Below are positions 25,460-37,200 of a stretch of DNA of 64,000 nucleotides, in pieces. A program made the position numbers and the translations under genes. Source of the DNA: Perca fluviatilis (taxonomy: Eukaryota; Chordata; Actinopteri; Perciformes; Percidae); NCBI RefSeq assembly GCF_010015445.1, contig NC_053119.1, positions 29,374,383-29,438,382 of the forward strand, in the 5' to 3' direction. Numbering within the stretch: the stretch's first letter is position 1; each line of letters starts with the position of its first letter. Under the pieces are notes generated by a model. The model ran no database searches. It was not told the origin of the DNA and worked only from the letters and a program-made list of their open reading frames with translations.

Positions 25460-26141
25460 TAGTGATGGGCGAACGAAGCCGTGTGAAGCTTCTGAAGCTT
25501 CTTCCTGATTGTATTGCAAAATGATCCGAAGCATCAAAGCATCGAAGACAACACGGTGACATCCGGTGGTCAGCAGAAATGACAGCGGCTATGAACTCGA
25601 CACAGCCAAACAAAGCTTATAATATGAACATAGGAGAGACAGAATGGACACATGCATATGGCATGACATGACTGAACTTGAATTAAATGACATGAACATG
25701 ACGGAATTAAAAATATAAAGCCTATGTTTGAATATAACATAATATAATAATATAAACTACTAGGATTTGAATGTAAGTATGTTTAATTAGGCTAAATATG
25801 GATTCAATATACTGCAGCAACAATGCCACCTTCTATACGTAAAATTATGTACAGGTGTATGTAAGTAGGCTAATTTCCATTAATAGGCTAATCAAATAAA
25901 TTGCAAGCCACACTCATAAATCCCGCGATGTTCCAGTGAAGTCTAACGGGCCATTGGTAAGCACGTATCGACATGAATCCAGCAAACCCATCCAGAGTTT
26001 CAGTGACGTTCGAAGCTTCGAATGTCATCAGTCACGTGCTTATTTCAATTTGATACAAGCTCCAACACACTGTTTCGAACCAGTGTGCTTTGCGGAAGTG
26101 ATACAAGCTTCGGTGCCTCGGTGTCAAATGTCCCATCACTA
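25460..26141. mobile_element. Non-autonomous hAT-type element, 682 bp
   Basis: The terminal inverted repeats are TAGTGATGGG and its complement. An exact 8-bp target duplication gcttagtg flanks the copy (25452-25459 and 26142-26149). The subterminal regions are rich in gaagc/gcttc, including the palindrome TTCGAAGCTTCGAA at 26009-26022. No transposase is encoded. Confidence 0.88.
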
Positions 26142-26250
26142 GCTTAGTGTGAAGTTGGGGAGTGGAGGTTAATGACTGTCAGGTGCTTTGAGTGATTAGC
26201 CAGGGTGTTTCCTCCTCACCTGTAGCCAACACCAATCGCCTCCTTGTATT

Positions 26251-26412
<162 letters not shown>

Positions 26413-26429
26413 GGGAAGTTAAGTGGGCT

Positions 26430-29400
26430 TGATATCTTGTATCTTACGTACACTGCTTGGTGTCTTTATATGGAAATGTGCTGCTTCTCCATTCTTGTCT
26501 ATGTATCCTCTCAGAGATACTACAAACCTTGCATTAGCTCGCAACATTTCCTCAACCCGACCTATTTTACCTATCCCACCCATTCCACACAAACTCAACA
26601 CCTTGTTGCAGGTGGCCTGTGGAACTGTCAGTCTGCCACTTGCAAGACTGAGTTCATCTCTGGCTTTGCCAGCCTGAAAGGTTCTAGTTCAGGCTCTAGT
26701 TATCTCACGTCTAGACTATTGCAACTCCCTCCTGAGTGGCCTGTCTGCATGTGCCATCCGGCCCCTGCAGCTCATTAAGAACGCAACAGCTCGACTTGTC
26801 TTCAACCTCCCCAAGTTCTCGCACACTGAAAAAAATAATGGACCGGTATATCTGTGACCACTGAGACTGCTCTATGGCCCCTCTTGTTGCCAGATATCTT
26901 GGTTTGTGTGTATGTTGTTGTCTTTAGCTGTCTAGTGTGTGAGCTTTGTTGTTTATGTGCCATTTATGTTCTGCAGAGCAGGAACCTGCTGAAAATCAGT
27001 TTTATACTGAGCCAGGCCCGATTGTGTCTAATCCTTTCCTGTTTTAATAAATGAAATGAAATCCCTTGACTTCCTTGCCCTCACTGAGACCTGGATTACA
27101 CCAACCAACACATCCACATGCTGCTCCCTTTTCTGCATACTCTTTCACCCACACACCCAGACCTACTGAGAGGCAAGACTGGTCTCATTAACCCCAAGTG
27201 GAGATTTTCTCTTTACCCACTTCCACAGTTTACCCTACTCTCTTTTGAACTTCATGCTGTTACCATAATTCATCTGGTACAACTAGTCATTGTTATCTAC
27301 TGCCCACCAGGTCCTCTGGGAGAGTTTTTGGAGGAGCTGGATGTCCTTCTTTCAAACATCCCTGAAACTGGCCCTCCGCTGGTACTTCTGGCCAACTTCA
27401 ACATCCAGACAGAAGTCATCTGCCTTTTTTACACCTTCTCTTCTTTTGCCCTCTCCCTCTCTCCTTCACCACCCACTCACAAAGCTGGCAACCACCTAGC
27501 TCTCATATTCACCAGAAACTGCTCTACATCCAACCTCACTGTTATGCCACTCCATACCTCAGACCATTTCTTCTTCTCTTACTCTCTCCCACTGTCCCAA
27601 GCTCACAACCATATCTCAAGAGACACTATACCTGTCCGCCGTAATATCCGTTCACTCTTTCCTTCTTGTCTGGCGTCATGTTCTTTATCAACCCTCCCTC
27701 CATCTGACTCTTTCTTACTAATGCCTCCCAACGCTGCCACAGACACTCCCCTCTCTGCTCTATCCTGCTCTGTCTCTCTCTGCCCTATTACTTCACGGCA
27801 GGCTCGCAAGTCCTCCCCAGCTCTGTAGTTATCTGACTCAGTGCGTGCTGAAAGATCAACTATACGGGCAGCGGAAAGGAAATGGCGGAAATCTAAACGC
27901 CCAGATGAGCTGCTTACCTATCACTCTCCTTTTTTTTTTTTTTTTTTTTTTTTCAAAACCCCAAAAAGCTTTTTTCTATCTTCTTTAACCTTCTAGATTT
28001 CCCCCAGTCTACCTCCTCACTCCTACCAACCCACTTTGTCAACTACTTTGTAAAAAAGATAGATGACATACGCTCTTCATTCTCCACCACACTTCCTGAA
28101 ATTATCTTTCCATCCCATCCAGTATTGTTTCCTCCTTCACCCCTCTATCTCCAAATCAAATTCTTACTTTGATTACCTCCGCCCGCCCAACCACCTGCCC
28201 CCTTGATCCTATCCCTTCTCACACTTTCCAGTCTATTGCTCCTGACCTTCTTCCTTTCCTCACCCATCTCATTAACATCTCCTTGTTAACTGGCTGTTTC
28301 GCCAACGCCCTCAAAGAGGCAAGAGTGACCCCACTACTCAAAAAAACCAACACTCCTCTGAGGTAAATAACTACAGACACTTCTTCCATTTCTATTCAAA
28401 ACTCTTGAGTGTGCCATTAATAATCAACTCTCTACCTATCTACTGCCTTTGACACAGTGAACCACCAGATCCTCATTTCGACACTCCCGGATCTGGGTGT
28501 TTCAGGCTCTGTGCTCTCATTGCTCCATCTTACCTGGCAGACCGAACCTACCAGGTAACTTTGAGAGGATCTACCTCTGAACCTTGCCCACTCAAACTGG
28601 GGTTCCTCAGGGATCAGTCCTGGGTCCCCTCCTCTTTCTCTGTACACAAACTCTCTCTGGTCTGTCATTCAGTCGCACGGCTTTTGTTACCACAGCTACT
28701 CAGATGACACCCAACTAATTCTCTCCTTTCTGGAGTCTGAAACTCAGGTAGCAGCATGTATCTCGGCCTGTCTGACTGACATTTCTTCTCGGATGTCCAC
28801 ACACCATCTGAAACTCAACCTCGACAAGACTGAGTTCCTTTTCCTTCCAGGGAAGGGCTCTCCTGCCCTAGACCTGACTATAACAATTGACAACTCCGTG
28901 GTAGCCCCCACCCAGACTGCTAGAAACCTGGGTGTGACACTTGACGACCAACTCTCCTTCACTGCCAACATTGCTGCAACTACCCAATCTTGTAGATTCA
29001 TGCTGCATAACATCAGAAGGATACATCGCCTTCTAACGCAGAAGGCGGCTCAGGTTCTAGTTCAGGCTCTAGTTATCTCACGTCTAGACTATTGCAACTC
29101 CCTCCTGAGTGGCCTGTCTGCATGTGCCATCCGGCCCCTGCAGCTCATTAAGAACGCAACAGCTCGACTTGTCTTCAACCTCCCCAAGTTCTCTCACACT
29201 ACACTGCTCCTCCGCTCTTTTCGCTGGTTACCAATTGCTGCCCACATCCGCTTCAAGACACTAGTACTTGCATACAGGGCCACGAACGGATCAGCCCCAG
29301 CTTACATCCAGGACATGGTCTCTATGGGCTCTGCATCAGCCAACCTACTTGCTGCCCCCTCACAGTGAGGAAGAAGTAATCACTCAGCGAAATCCCGACT

Positions 29401-29695
29401 GTTTGCTGTCCTGGCTCCTAAATGGTGGAATGAGCTACCTATTGACATCAGGATGGCCGAAAGCCTATGAATCTTCCGCAGAAGGCTAAAAACTCATCTC
29501 TTCCGACTACACCTCGGATAAATAAAAAATCTTGAACCTGCACTTTCATATGGCTCTTTGTAGCTTTGCTTATTTAAAGCTAGTGTACTTGCACTGTTGT
29601 CTGGAGTTTGAACCTTCAGGGTTGAAAGCACTTAATTGTAAGTCGCTTTGGATTAAAGCGTCAGCTAAATGACATGTAATGATAGATATTCTAAT
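26430..29695 (+). pseudogene. L2-clade (Maui-like) LINE, damaged
   Basis: The N-terminal clause LWNCQSATCKTEF (about 26618-26660) is followed, after an insertion, by LDFLALTETWI (27061 on) of the endonuclease. The frame 27118-27828 contains the end of that domain (TSDHFFF). RT fragments appear at 28169-28366 (APDLLPFLTHLINISLLTG) and later, and 28793-29368 is the RT C-terminal part (LNLDKTEFLFLPGKG, SRLDYCNSLLSGL). The 3' end carries the typical fish tail aagtcgctttggattaaagc (29640 on). Multiple stops and frameshifts make it non-coding. A T-run at 27931-27953 interrupts the middle. Confidence 0.88.
26676..27058 (+). mobile_element. Insertion inside the L2 5' region carrying an L2 RT segment
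   Basis: 26678-26826 is almost identical to 29053-29201 of the same LINE (one difference noted). The following 230 bases end ttttaataaatgaaatgaaat, like a retroposon 3' end. The insert separates two parts of the L2 endonuclease frame that would otherwise be nearly adjacent. Confidence 0.65.
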
Positions 29696-31850
29696 CCTGT
29701 GTTGTTGTTTTTTTTTTTTTTTTCACATTTCAGACTCAAACCCTGGACCTCTGTGTCAAGGCATAAACCTCCCCTCCCTTTATATGTGCACCACTCTACC
29801 CGCCCTCGTCACGTGAAATTGTACGAGGTACAATTCCAGTAAAATGTAATCCTATCAGGTCCTTCAACTTGTGCATTGTCACCCGGTTGAATGGCACCGA
29901 GACTCCAGGATCCAGCCAAATCTCGGCAAAAGCACACCACAGTTTATGGTGAAACCGACGCAGGCGCAGAGGCATGGATCCCCCAGCTCACCGTCTGACG
30001 CCTGCACACTGGCCAGCAGGATGCCCAGCAGAGAAGTGGCAGTCGGTGTTCAATTCATCCAGGCTTGCCTCTGTGCCCCCTCTGATGTAGCGATAGAGAT
30101 GGTCTTGCTTGTCCATGTAGTCGGGATCGTAGCCGATAGACATCTTCACCTTTTCTTCTGTGGTTAATCTGATGTTAACATTTAAAAACTCTGCCCAGCT
30201 AGGCTAACAGAGTCAGAAGGAAACTGGCGAGTTGATTTCCCCATCCAGCGTCAACCACATAAAGCACAACTAATATTTGTAAAATAGACAATTCAGCATA
30301 GGTTTTGCTTTTTTGCAGAAAACCGTAAAGTTGCAGGTCATAAAATCTAAACAATGAGCTGAAAGGTGCTAACAAACTTTGTAGAGCTGCGGGATACTGC
30401 AAAGTCTAGTGATGATTCTCTGGGGATTCGTTACTTCAAGCAACACCTTTTACATTAGACATTTGATTAATTGTTAAAGTAAAAAAAATGTATGAACAGC
30501 TTTAAAAGACGTATCATGTAAAAATACACAAGACAGTGGTCAACTGGTCCACTCAAAAGTTCTGCCCATAAACAGTTTAAAAGTTCAAAAGTGAGGATAG
30601 GAAGATGCAGACATTTAATCATCTTTATTCCTAACAATATCAATGTAGCCTTGCATTTTGACATGAGATGCTGCTATTACACTGAAAAAACGCCTACAAC
30701 ATGCTATTGAAATGGTTGACAGTAATGGGATAAAATATGCAACACAAATTGTATGTATGTATGTATGTATGTATTGTATTGTTTTGGCATTGTGCCTCTG
30801 AGGATATTTGTGTTTTGCCTCCTGTTTCAGATACCTGTCAGTATAAAAAGTAATCAAAATGTTCTACTTTTCACACCACAGCTAAGTCGTCCAGTGAATT
30901 CTCAGCGTGCATCGCCGTTTGCTCCATTTCAAAGACTTGCATTAATCTTTTATAGTAACACTTCAACTCTATCGCTCGTCTAAGCTGTGTTTATCTTTTC
31001 AAACGCCTAGAGAAGTCATTCACTGACTATCATTCAATCAAACTGCCCTGCCACAATGCAACTCCTCTACAAATCAAAGCATCTAAATGATGCCATTCTT
31101 TTCACGCTGAATTTCAACTATTCGTAATTCTTTGGGGCGCTCTTGGCACATTTGATTAGGAGATTAGCAAAAAAAACAAAAGAATTGGTAGAAGAAAAAA
31201 TAAGAAGAGCGGCTTTGCGGGGGTGTTTACAGATTTCAATTGTGTCCGCTGACAGACTGCATGGTGTGCGGTCGAGGTCTTCAAGTGCTACTTCACACTC
31301 ACATGTTTGTGCGGATTGGCGCTCTGATCTGCTTAGATCAGTGGACTTACAAAAAATCTTTTCTGTGGACCCACATTTTAAAGCTAGTATACTCTGTTGC
31401 ATAACCTGCATTGTGTTATGAGGCTGTATAATGTCATGCTGAAAGAATTCAAAAAGGCTAATAACGGAGTGGTTGGGTTAGAATAAAGCACAAAACCTCC
31501 ACTTTTCCAGAATCATCTGGAGACTCACACAAGCCTTCCCATGACCCAGTAGCACTGGGTCCTGACGCACCGTGTGGTCTGATCAGTTGACCTCAATTTG
31601 CACTTCAGATTCAAAACAAAAAAGGTCCTTCACAGAAAGTCTGTTTACAAAGAAAAGCGGCAACTTCCAAATCCCTTCAATCTGAAATCAGTGTCATAAA
31701 ATACTGTGTTACTGAGTTAGTGGGGTGGCGTGAGGATGGGTAGTGAGTGGTCAGTCTGTTAACTTCACAAAAGCCTCTTATTAGGGAGGTAAGGTGACCA
31801 CAAACACTAATGTGCGTCTAGATCTGTGACAAACACAGATGTGCCTTTGG
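29696..31850. other. Intergenic stretch, two unassigned frames
   Basis: A minus-strand frame starting at the ATG near 30142 runs about 50 codons with GC-rich, codon-like composition, and a plus-strand frame lies at 31143-31421. Neither resembles a known protein to me. A short GTAT tandem repeat lies at 30751-30774. Confidence 0.35.
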
Positions 31851-32625
31851 TGGAAAAAGTATTCAGATCCTTTACTTTGGAAAAAGTACCAACACATTAG
31901 TGTAAAAATACTCTATTACTGTACGTACTGTACGAGTAAAAGTCCTGCATTCAAAATCATATGTATGTGAAAGCACATATTAGCAATATATAAAAAAGTA
32001 TCAAAGTAAGTGTACTAAAGATTTTTAGAAATGTGGCATATTCATATGCAACATTAATACATTTTTAATACTGAAGCAATGTGTAAGCGGCATTTCAGCG
32101 TTGTAGCTTGAAGTGAAGCATGTTTGAGCTAAATTACGTTATATACAGTTAGTTTAGTCCTGTGGTTCCCAATCTAAGGGGAGGGCCCCTCCAAAGGGTC
32201 CAATCTGAGTTCTGTAACAAATGGATAATTTTTTTGGACTTTGTTCCTACTTTGCTTTTTGATTAAATGTTAGATCATTTGACTTCTTAGGGCCGATTTT
32301 TTTATTTTATTTATTTATTTATTTTTTTAAATGAAACTATCTGATGGGAAATCAGATGGTTGAACTCACATAGCAACTCCCACACATCTGAAAAATGACA
32401 AGGTGTCCCAGCTACAAACCACAGCTTTTGATTTAGTCTTTAACAATGTATTGTATGTTTTTAGTTAAAGCTTAATCTGAAAAGTTATTTGTTAATATAG
32501 CTGTCATATAAAAGTAGAGGAGTAAAGTACAACTTTCCCTCTGACATGTAGTAAGGAGAAGTACGGTACCTCAAATTTGTACTTAGGTAGAGTACTTGAG
32601 TAAATGTACTTTACTTCCAACCACA
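31851..32625. repeat. Interspersed fish repeat ('gtggaaaaagtattcag' family)
   Basis: The left end tttggtggaaaaagtattc and right end gtactttacttccaaccac are imperfect inverted repeats, and the interior is rich in agtact/gtaaaa clauses seen in a widespread fish repeat. No target duplication was confirmed. Confidence 0.5.
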
Positions 32626-33048
32626 GCTTGAACAAGACACTTTACCCTCCACCAGGTTAAGTGAAGCTGCTCACATGAATATTTATCAAAGCCTACTAAT
32701 TTCATTTGTAACGTCTTGTTTTTCAGATTTTCAGGCTGGGTCAGTATCCATGTAGTCTATATGTTGTCAAAGTGAATCAAGATTTAAAAAAAAAAAAAAA
32801 AAAAAAATGTAATATGATTTTACCTTAACACGAACAGACCAATGCTGTTCATTAACTTTTGATTGATTGAGCCAACTCTGCCAACACAAAAGCTCAAATA
32901 GAATAGTTTGTTTTATTTTTATCTGACCAAACTCCTTTTATGTCAACTGCAATTTGTAAAATGTACCACCGATTACAATATTTTCAAACTGACAGAAAAT
33001 ACAACAGCAAAAGGTTGAAGGAGTCTTCATGTACAAAAAGCACTACAC
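32626..33048. other. Intergenic stretch with an A-run
   Basis: An A-run lies at 32787-32807. Nothing else is recognised. Confidence 0.5.
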
Positions 33049-33052
33049 TTAA

Positions 33053-33232
33053 AGCTATAGTGCTTAGTTTCTGTTGCCTCCATTAGGGATTTCTAAGTAA
33101 TGACAACAAAACTGTCGCTGCATCCACATGATACAAGCCTTCGTGACCGACCTAGCTTTGTAGCAACTCATTTGGCAATGGCTAGAATTTAATGGACATT
33201 CATTTAATATCAAAAAGTTACGCACTAAAGCT
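33053..33232. mobile_element. Short TTAA-flanked MITE
   Basis: The 180-bp element has inverted ends AGCTATAGTGC and AGCTTTAGTGC (read inward) and is flanked by TTAA at 33049-33052 and 33233-33236, as in Kolobok or piggyBac type elements. It encodes nothing. Confidence 0.7.
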
Positions 33233-33447
33233 TTAAGTTAACTACTTACGCTGACTGTGAGTCAGTGTAAACTTACATACTGATACTGTAAAAGCCGCAA
33301 TGTGAATATTTGTTTATAAAAAAAAAAATCATTCCATTAATTTACATGGTGACAAACATCCAAATATTTGTATTTCATTTTAGGAGCTGCAACATTTTAC
33401 CACAAGAGGGTGCTGTGCGCACATTGGTCAAGTGTCTTCCATGCACT

Positions 33448-33909
33448 CAGGGGTCTTCAACGTTTTTTTAAGCCAACTGAAACCGAGACGGATCAGGGAC
33501 CCCCTAGTACATATATTGTATAAAATGAAGTTGCATATTAAACTGAGCCTACAATCACATGTGGGCGACCTAGAGCCTTTATACATAAATATTTAGTGCA
33601 TACAATATTAAGCTATTAAAAAAGCCTAATAATTGTTGGCATGATTTTATAAATCATGTTTTAATGTTAAACATACATGTGGCACAGTGAATCCTTAGGG
33701 TTAACTGTATCTGTGGATGGCCTTAGTGACTACCTTACCTATAGGCCATTAAGCAGTGGGGATTTATATTTGTTGATAATATGTTGGATTCATGTGAAGA
33801 CTCTACAATTTTGGAAAAAAACTTTTAAAAATTAATAATTTGAAGGCCCCCCCCTGCATTGACGCTGAGGACCGCCTAAGGGTCCCGGACCACCTGTTGA
33901 AGATCCCTG
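33448..33909. mobile_element. Non-autonomous hAT-type element
   Basis: The inverted ends are CAGGGGTCTTCAAC and CAGGGATCTTCAAC read inward. The CAGGG start is typical of hAT elements. I did not find a clear 8-bp target duplication. Confidence 0.6.
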
Positions 33910-34184
33910 CTCTACATTATATTTGTCAGTAAAACACACTACAACACTTTTCATAATTTTCCTGGACTGTCGCTGACATACCTTTTCCATGTCCAATTAA
34001 GCAGCAGGTAACAGCTTGAAGTCTGAATATCAATGACTACAGAAGGGATTGAACATAGCATTTGACTTATGGTTACATATAATGTAGCCTTTGGTTCTCT
34101 GTTGTCATTTATTAAATCATTGAATAATAGACAAATGACACACAGACTACAGCCATACATAATATGTACGGTACATTTTCTGTT
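33910..34184 (-). other. 3' flank and 3' UTR of dnaaf4
   Basis: The sequence lies immediately downstream of the dnaaf4 stop and contains the poly(A) signal listed separately. Nothing else is seen. Confidence 0.6.
34108..34113 (-). terminator. dnaaf4 polyadenylation signal AATAAA
   Basis: A canonical AATAAA on the minus strand lies 71 nt past the stop codon, which would give a short 3' UTR. Confidence 0.65.
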
Positions 34185-34297
34185 TCACTGTGTCTCAGGG
34201 TCAGTGCCTTGAATAATGTCTTTGATTCTCTGTGTGTCTGCCTGCAGCACTTCGTTGTGAGGGGAAATCTTTAGAGCAGCTTGGTAGTCTTGTAGCC
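34185..34297 (-). CDS. dnaaf4: dnaaf4 exon 9 (C-terminus, stop)
   Basis: It encodes [20 protein letters not shown] and the C-terminal helix, ending in TGA at 34185-34187. The acceptor is ttctcag|GGC. Confidence 0.95.
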
Positions 34298-37200
34298 CTG
34301 AGAAAACATGTCACAGGTAGATCAGCTGACAGATGACCTGTTCAGCCATTCAGTTATCATTTTGAAAAAGCATGCTACAGTGATGTATTGTTGCTCTAAC
34401 ATTATTAGTCCAGTCATTTTATGGAAAAAAAAGGTAGAACAAATTGCAACAGAAGTAAACTCAACTGATTTTGTATCCTCAATATGTCCTGAGTAAGGAA
34501 AAAAAAAGCCCAGAAGAATCCCATCAGGGGAAGGTTTCGAAAAAGACCCAAATATAGCCTAGTCATTATTTTTCTCACGTGAATAGGGTAAAATTTTTTA
34601 CCTTTTTAGATATCACAATGAAAATTAATGAGTTGATTACTTGCATCACGACAAACAAAAAATGGAAAAAATGGGATGAGTCTGAGGGAAGAACAGGACC
34701 TACCTTTTGTCCTCTGAATTCTCCTTACCCTTGTCTCCTGTTCTTCCCTCAGACTCATCCCCCAGAAACCCAGCCCCAAAATCTCTGCAATAATAATTAA
34801 TAAAGGCTGGTTTAAAGTACTTCTTCCTGCCTCTATGTATTAATGCTTATGGGTAGCCTAAATGGGTTCCATTCAGACCTTAACATTAAGTCTTTTACTG
34901 TTATATGTCAACAAGATTCAACAAGACATTTTCACCTGGCTATACCCAATGTTTAGATCTGTTGTGGTATTTATGCAAATTAGCACATACGTAATTAGAT
35001 TATGCACCGTTTACCCATGTTAACAAACAAGTTCAAAAAACTTGTAATACATTGTTTGTCTTGATGTAAGTAATCAACTCAGTAATTTTCATGGGGATAT
35101 CTAAAGGTTAAAAATCGTACCCTATTCACGTGAGAAAAATAATGAATAGGTGTATGAATAGGCTATATTTGGGTCTTTTTCGAAACTTTCCCCTAATGGG
35201 ATTCTTCAGTTTTTTTTTTTCCTTAGTCAGGAAATATTGAGGATACAAAATCAGCTGAGTTTGCTTCTGTTGCAATTTGTTATAGGTTGACCCACATTTT
35301 GGTGTAAAATGACTGGACTATATGTCTTTAAAGGGTATCTTTGGTATTTTTAAACCTGGACCATATTTTCCCATGTTTTTGTGTCTAAGTGACTACATTT
35401 GGCTGCGGTGAAACAAGCTGCAATGTAACGTTAAAGGGCAATTGCACATCTACAATTTGTGTCCACTAAAAGGACTGTTTTACCCATAGATATAAAATTG
35501 TTCTATATCTATGGTTTTACCACTGACATGGTCAGACTATTATTCTAAGCGTCTGACAACATTATGAAAAGGATCCATACAGAGGTTGAACGTTTTGTTG
35601 AAGAGTAACATCCTTTTTTTTTTTAACCAGAAACAGCGCCAAAGTCATTTTATCATGTAAACACGTCATTCAAAGTCCACAGAAACAATCACCACTCTGG
35701 TTTGGTTGAAATAAATCCTTAATTCACCCATTTACTCTCTCTCTCTACACACGCTAAAAGTATTGTTTATCTAAATGGTGAGTTTGGTGATGGCGATTTC
35801 GGGGCTGTTTCTGGTTAAACAAAAAGGATCTTATTCTTAAACAGGTCTATCTCTGTAGGGATCCTTTCCATAATGTCATCAGACACTTAGAATAACAATC
35901 TGACAATGATATGCTGTCAGCAGCAAAATCAGCCTTTTTAATGGACAGTCCCTATTGCCCCGTAGGATTACATTGCAGACCGGGTCGCAGCTTTCTTGCT
36001 CAATACAGGACCAATTTCAAAGAGTCTTGTTAGTTCCTTAGACATCAATACATGGGGAAATACGGTCCACGTTTAAAAATAAAAACTACCCTTTAAACAC
36101 AAGGCAAAAGTGTTTATTATAGTGAGTGTATCGTTAAAACCAAGAAAGTCCAAAGGTGTATAGTAACAAAAAGTTAAAAAAAATTCAAGTTGCTGTTCAA
36201 ACCTTCTGCATAGAGCTGTAGCTGGCAGAAAGCAGATCCTCGGCGGACATGGGCTCTGGCTCTGGCAGCTTCATTGGCAACAACTGGTGGAGTCAACAGA
36301 TCAAGTGCCTGTAGAGAGACATGTGGGCAGATGTTTACTCTACTCTACATAATAGCTGGATGCAGCTTCTCTATCAGAATAATTCACAGTGTGTACATAA
36401 CTCATGCCAAAGGTGGTAATACAGTAGAAACTAAATCAAACGTGAGAAAATTTGATATTTAACATGGTATTTATGATATTGCACATGATATCAAACACTT
36501 TCAACATAATTACTATTGAAGAAATGAACTGTATAGAACAGACACAACTTATTTTGACTCTCTCCTTTCACAGAATCTTCAGGTATTATAAACCCAGTTA
36601 TCTCTTACTGCTATTTGCAAGTTTCAACCAACATGCACAGTGAAGCTTTAATTAAATGTACTTTTCAAAATGCAGTAGAGTACAGATGAACACAGATAAT
36701 GTATAATCTATTACTCTATTACTATGGAGATAGTACAGACCTGAGAGGAATCCTCAATGGCCTTGTGAAGATTTTTCAACTTCAGATGACAAGCAGCCCT
36801 GTTTGAATACAGGGCTGGGATCTTTCTGTTGAGTCGGATAGCCAGGCTGTAGGCATTCACTGCACTCAGGTAGTCCCCAGTTGCAAAATATTTGCTGAAT
36901 GAAAGAGTCTATTTAGTGATTCCACGGTTGAGAAAAAATAAGTACTGTTAAATAGTTTTGAGAGCAGACTTAATTTCACTTACTCTCCTTTGTCCTTTAA
37001 CCAATCAGGGTTCCTCTCCTCTTCTTTCAGGTCCTTCAACTCTTTATCATCTGCGTTTACTGCATGCCTGGCTTCAGCTTGTTTTTTGAGCCACTGATTG
37101 GTTAAAATATAAAAAGTGCAATCTTAGTGTTAATTCCACTCACAAAGCATATGGATTCAAGCTTAACGCAAACTTTACATTTAAAAATGTCTTCATTAGA

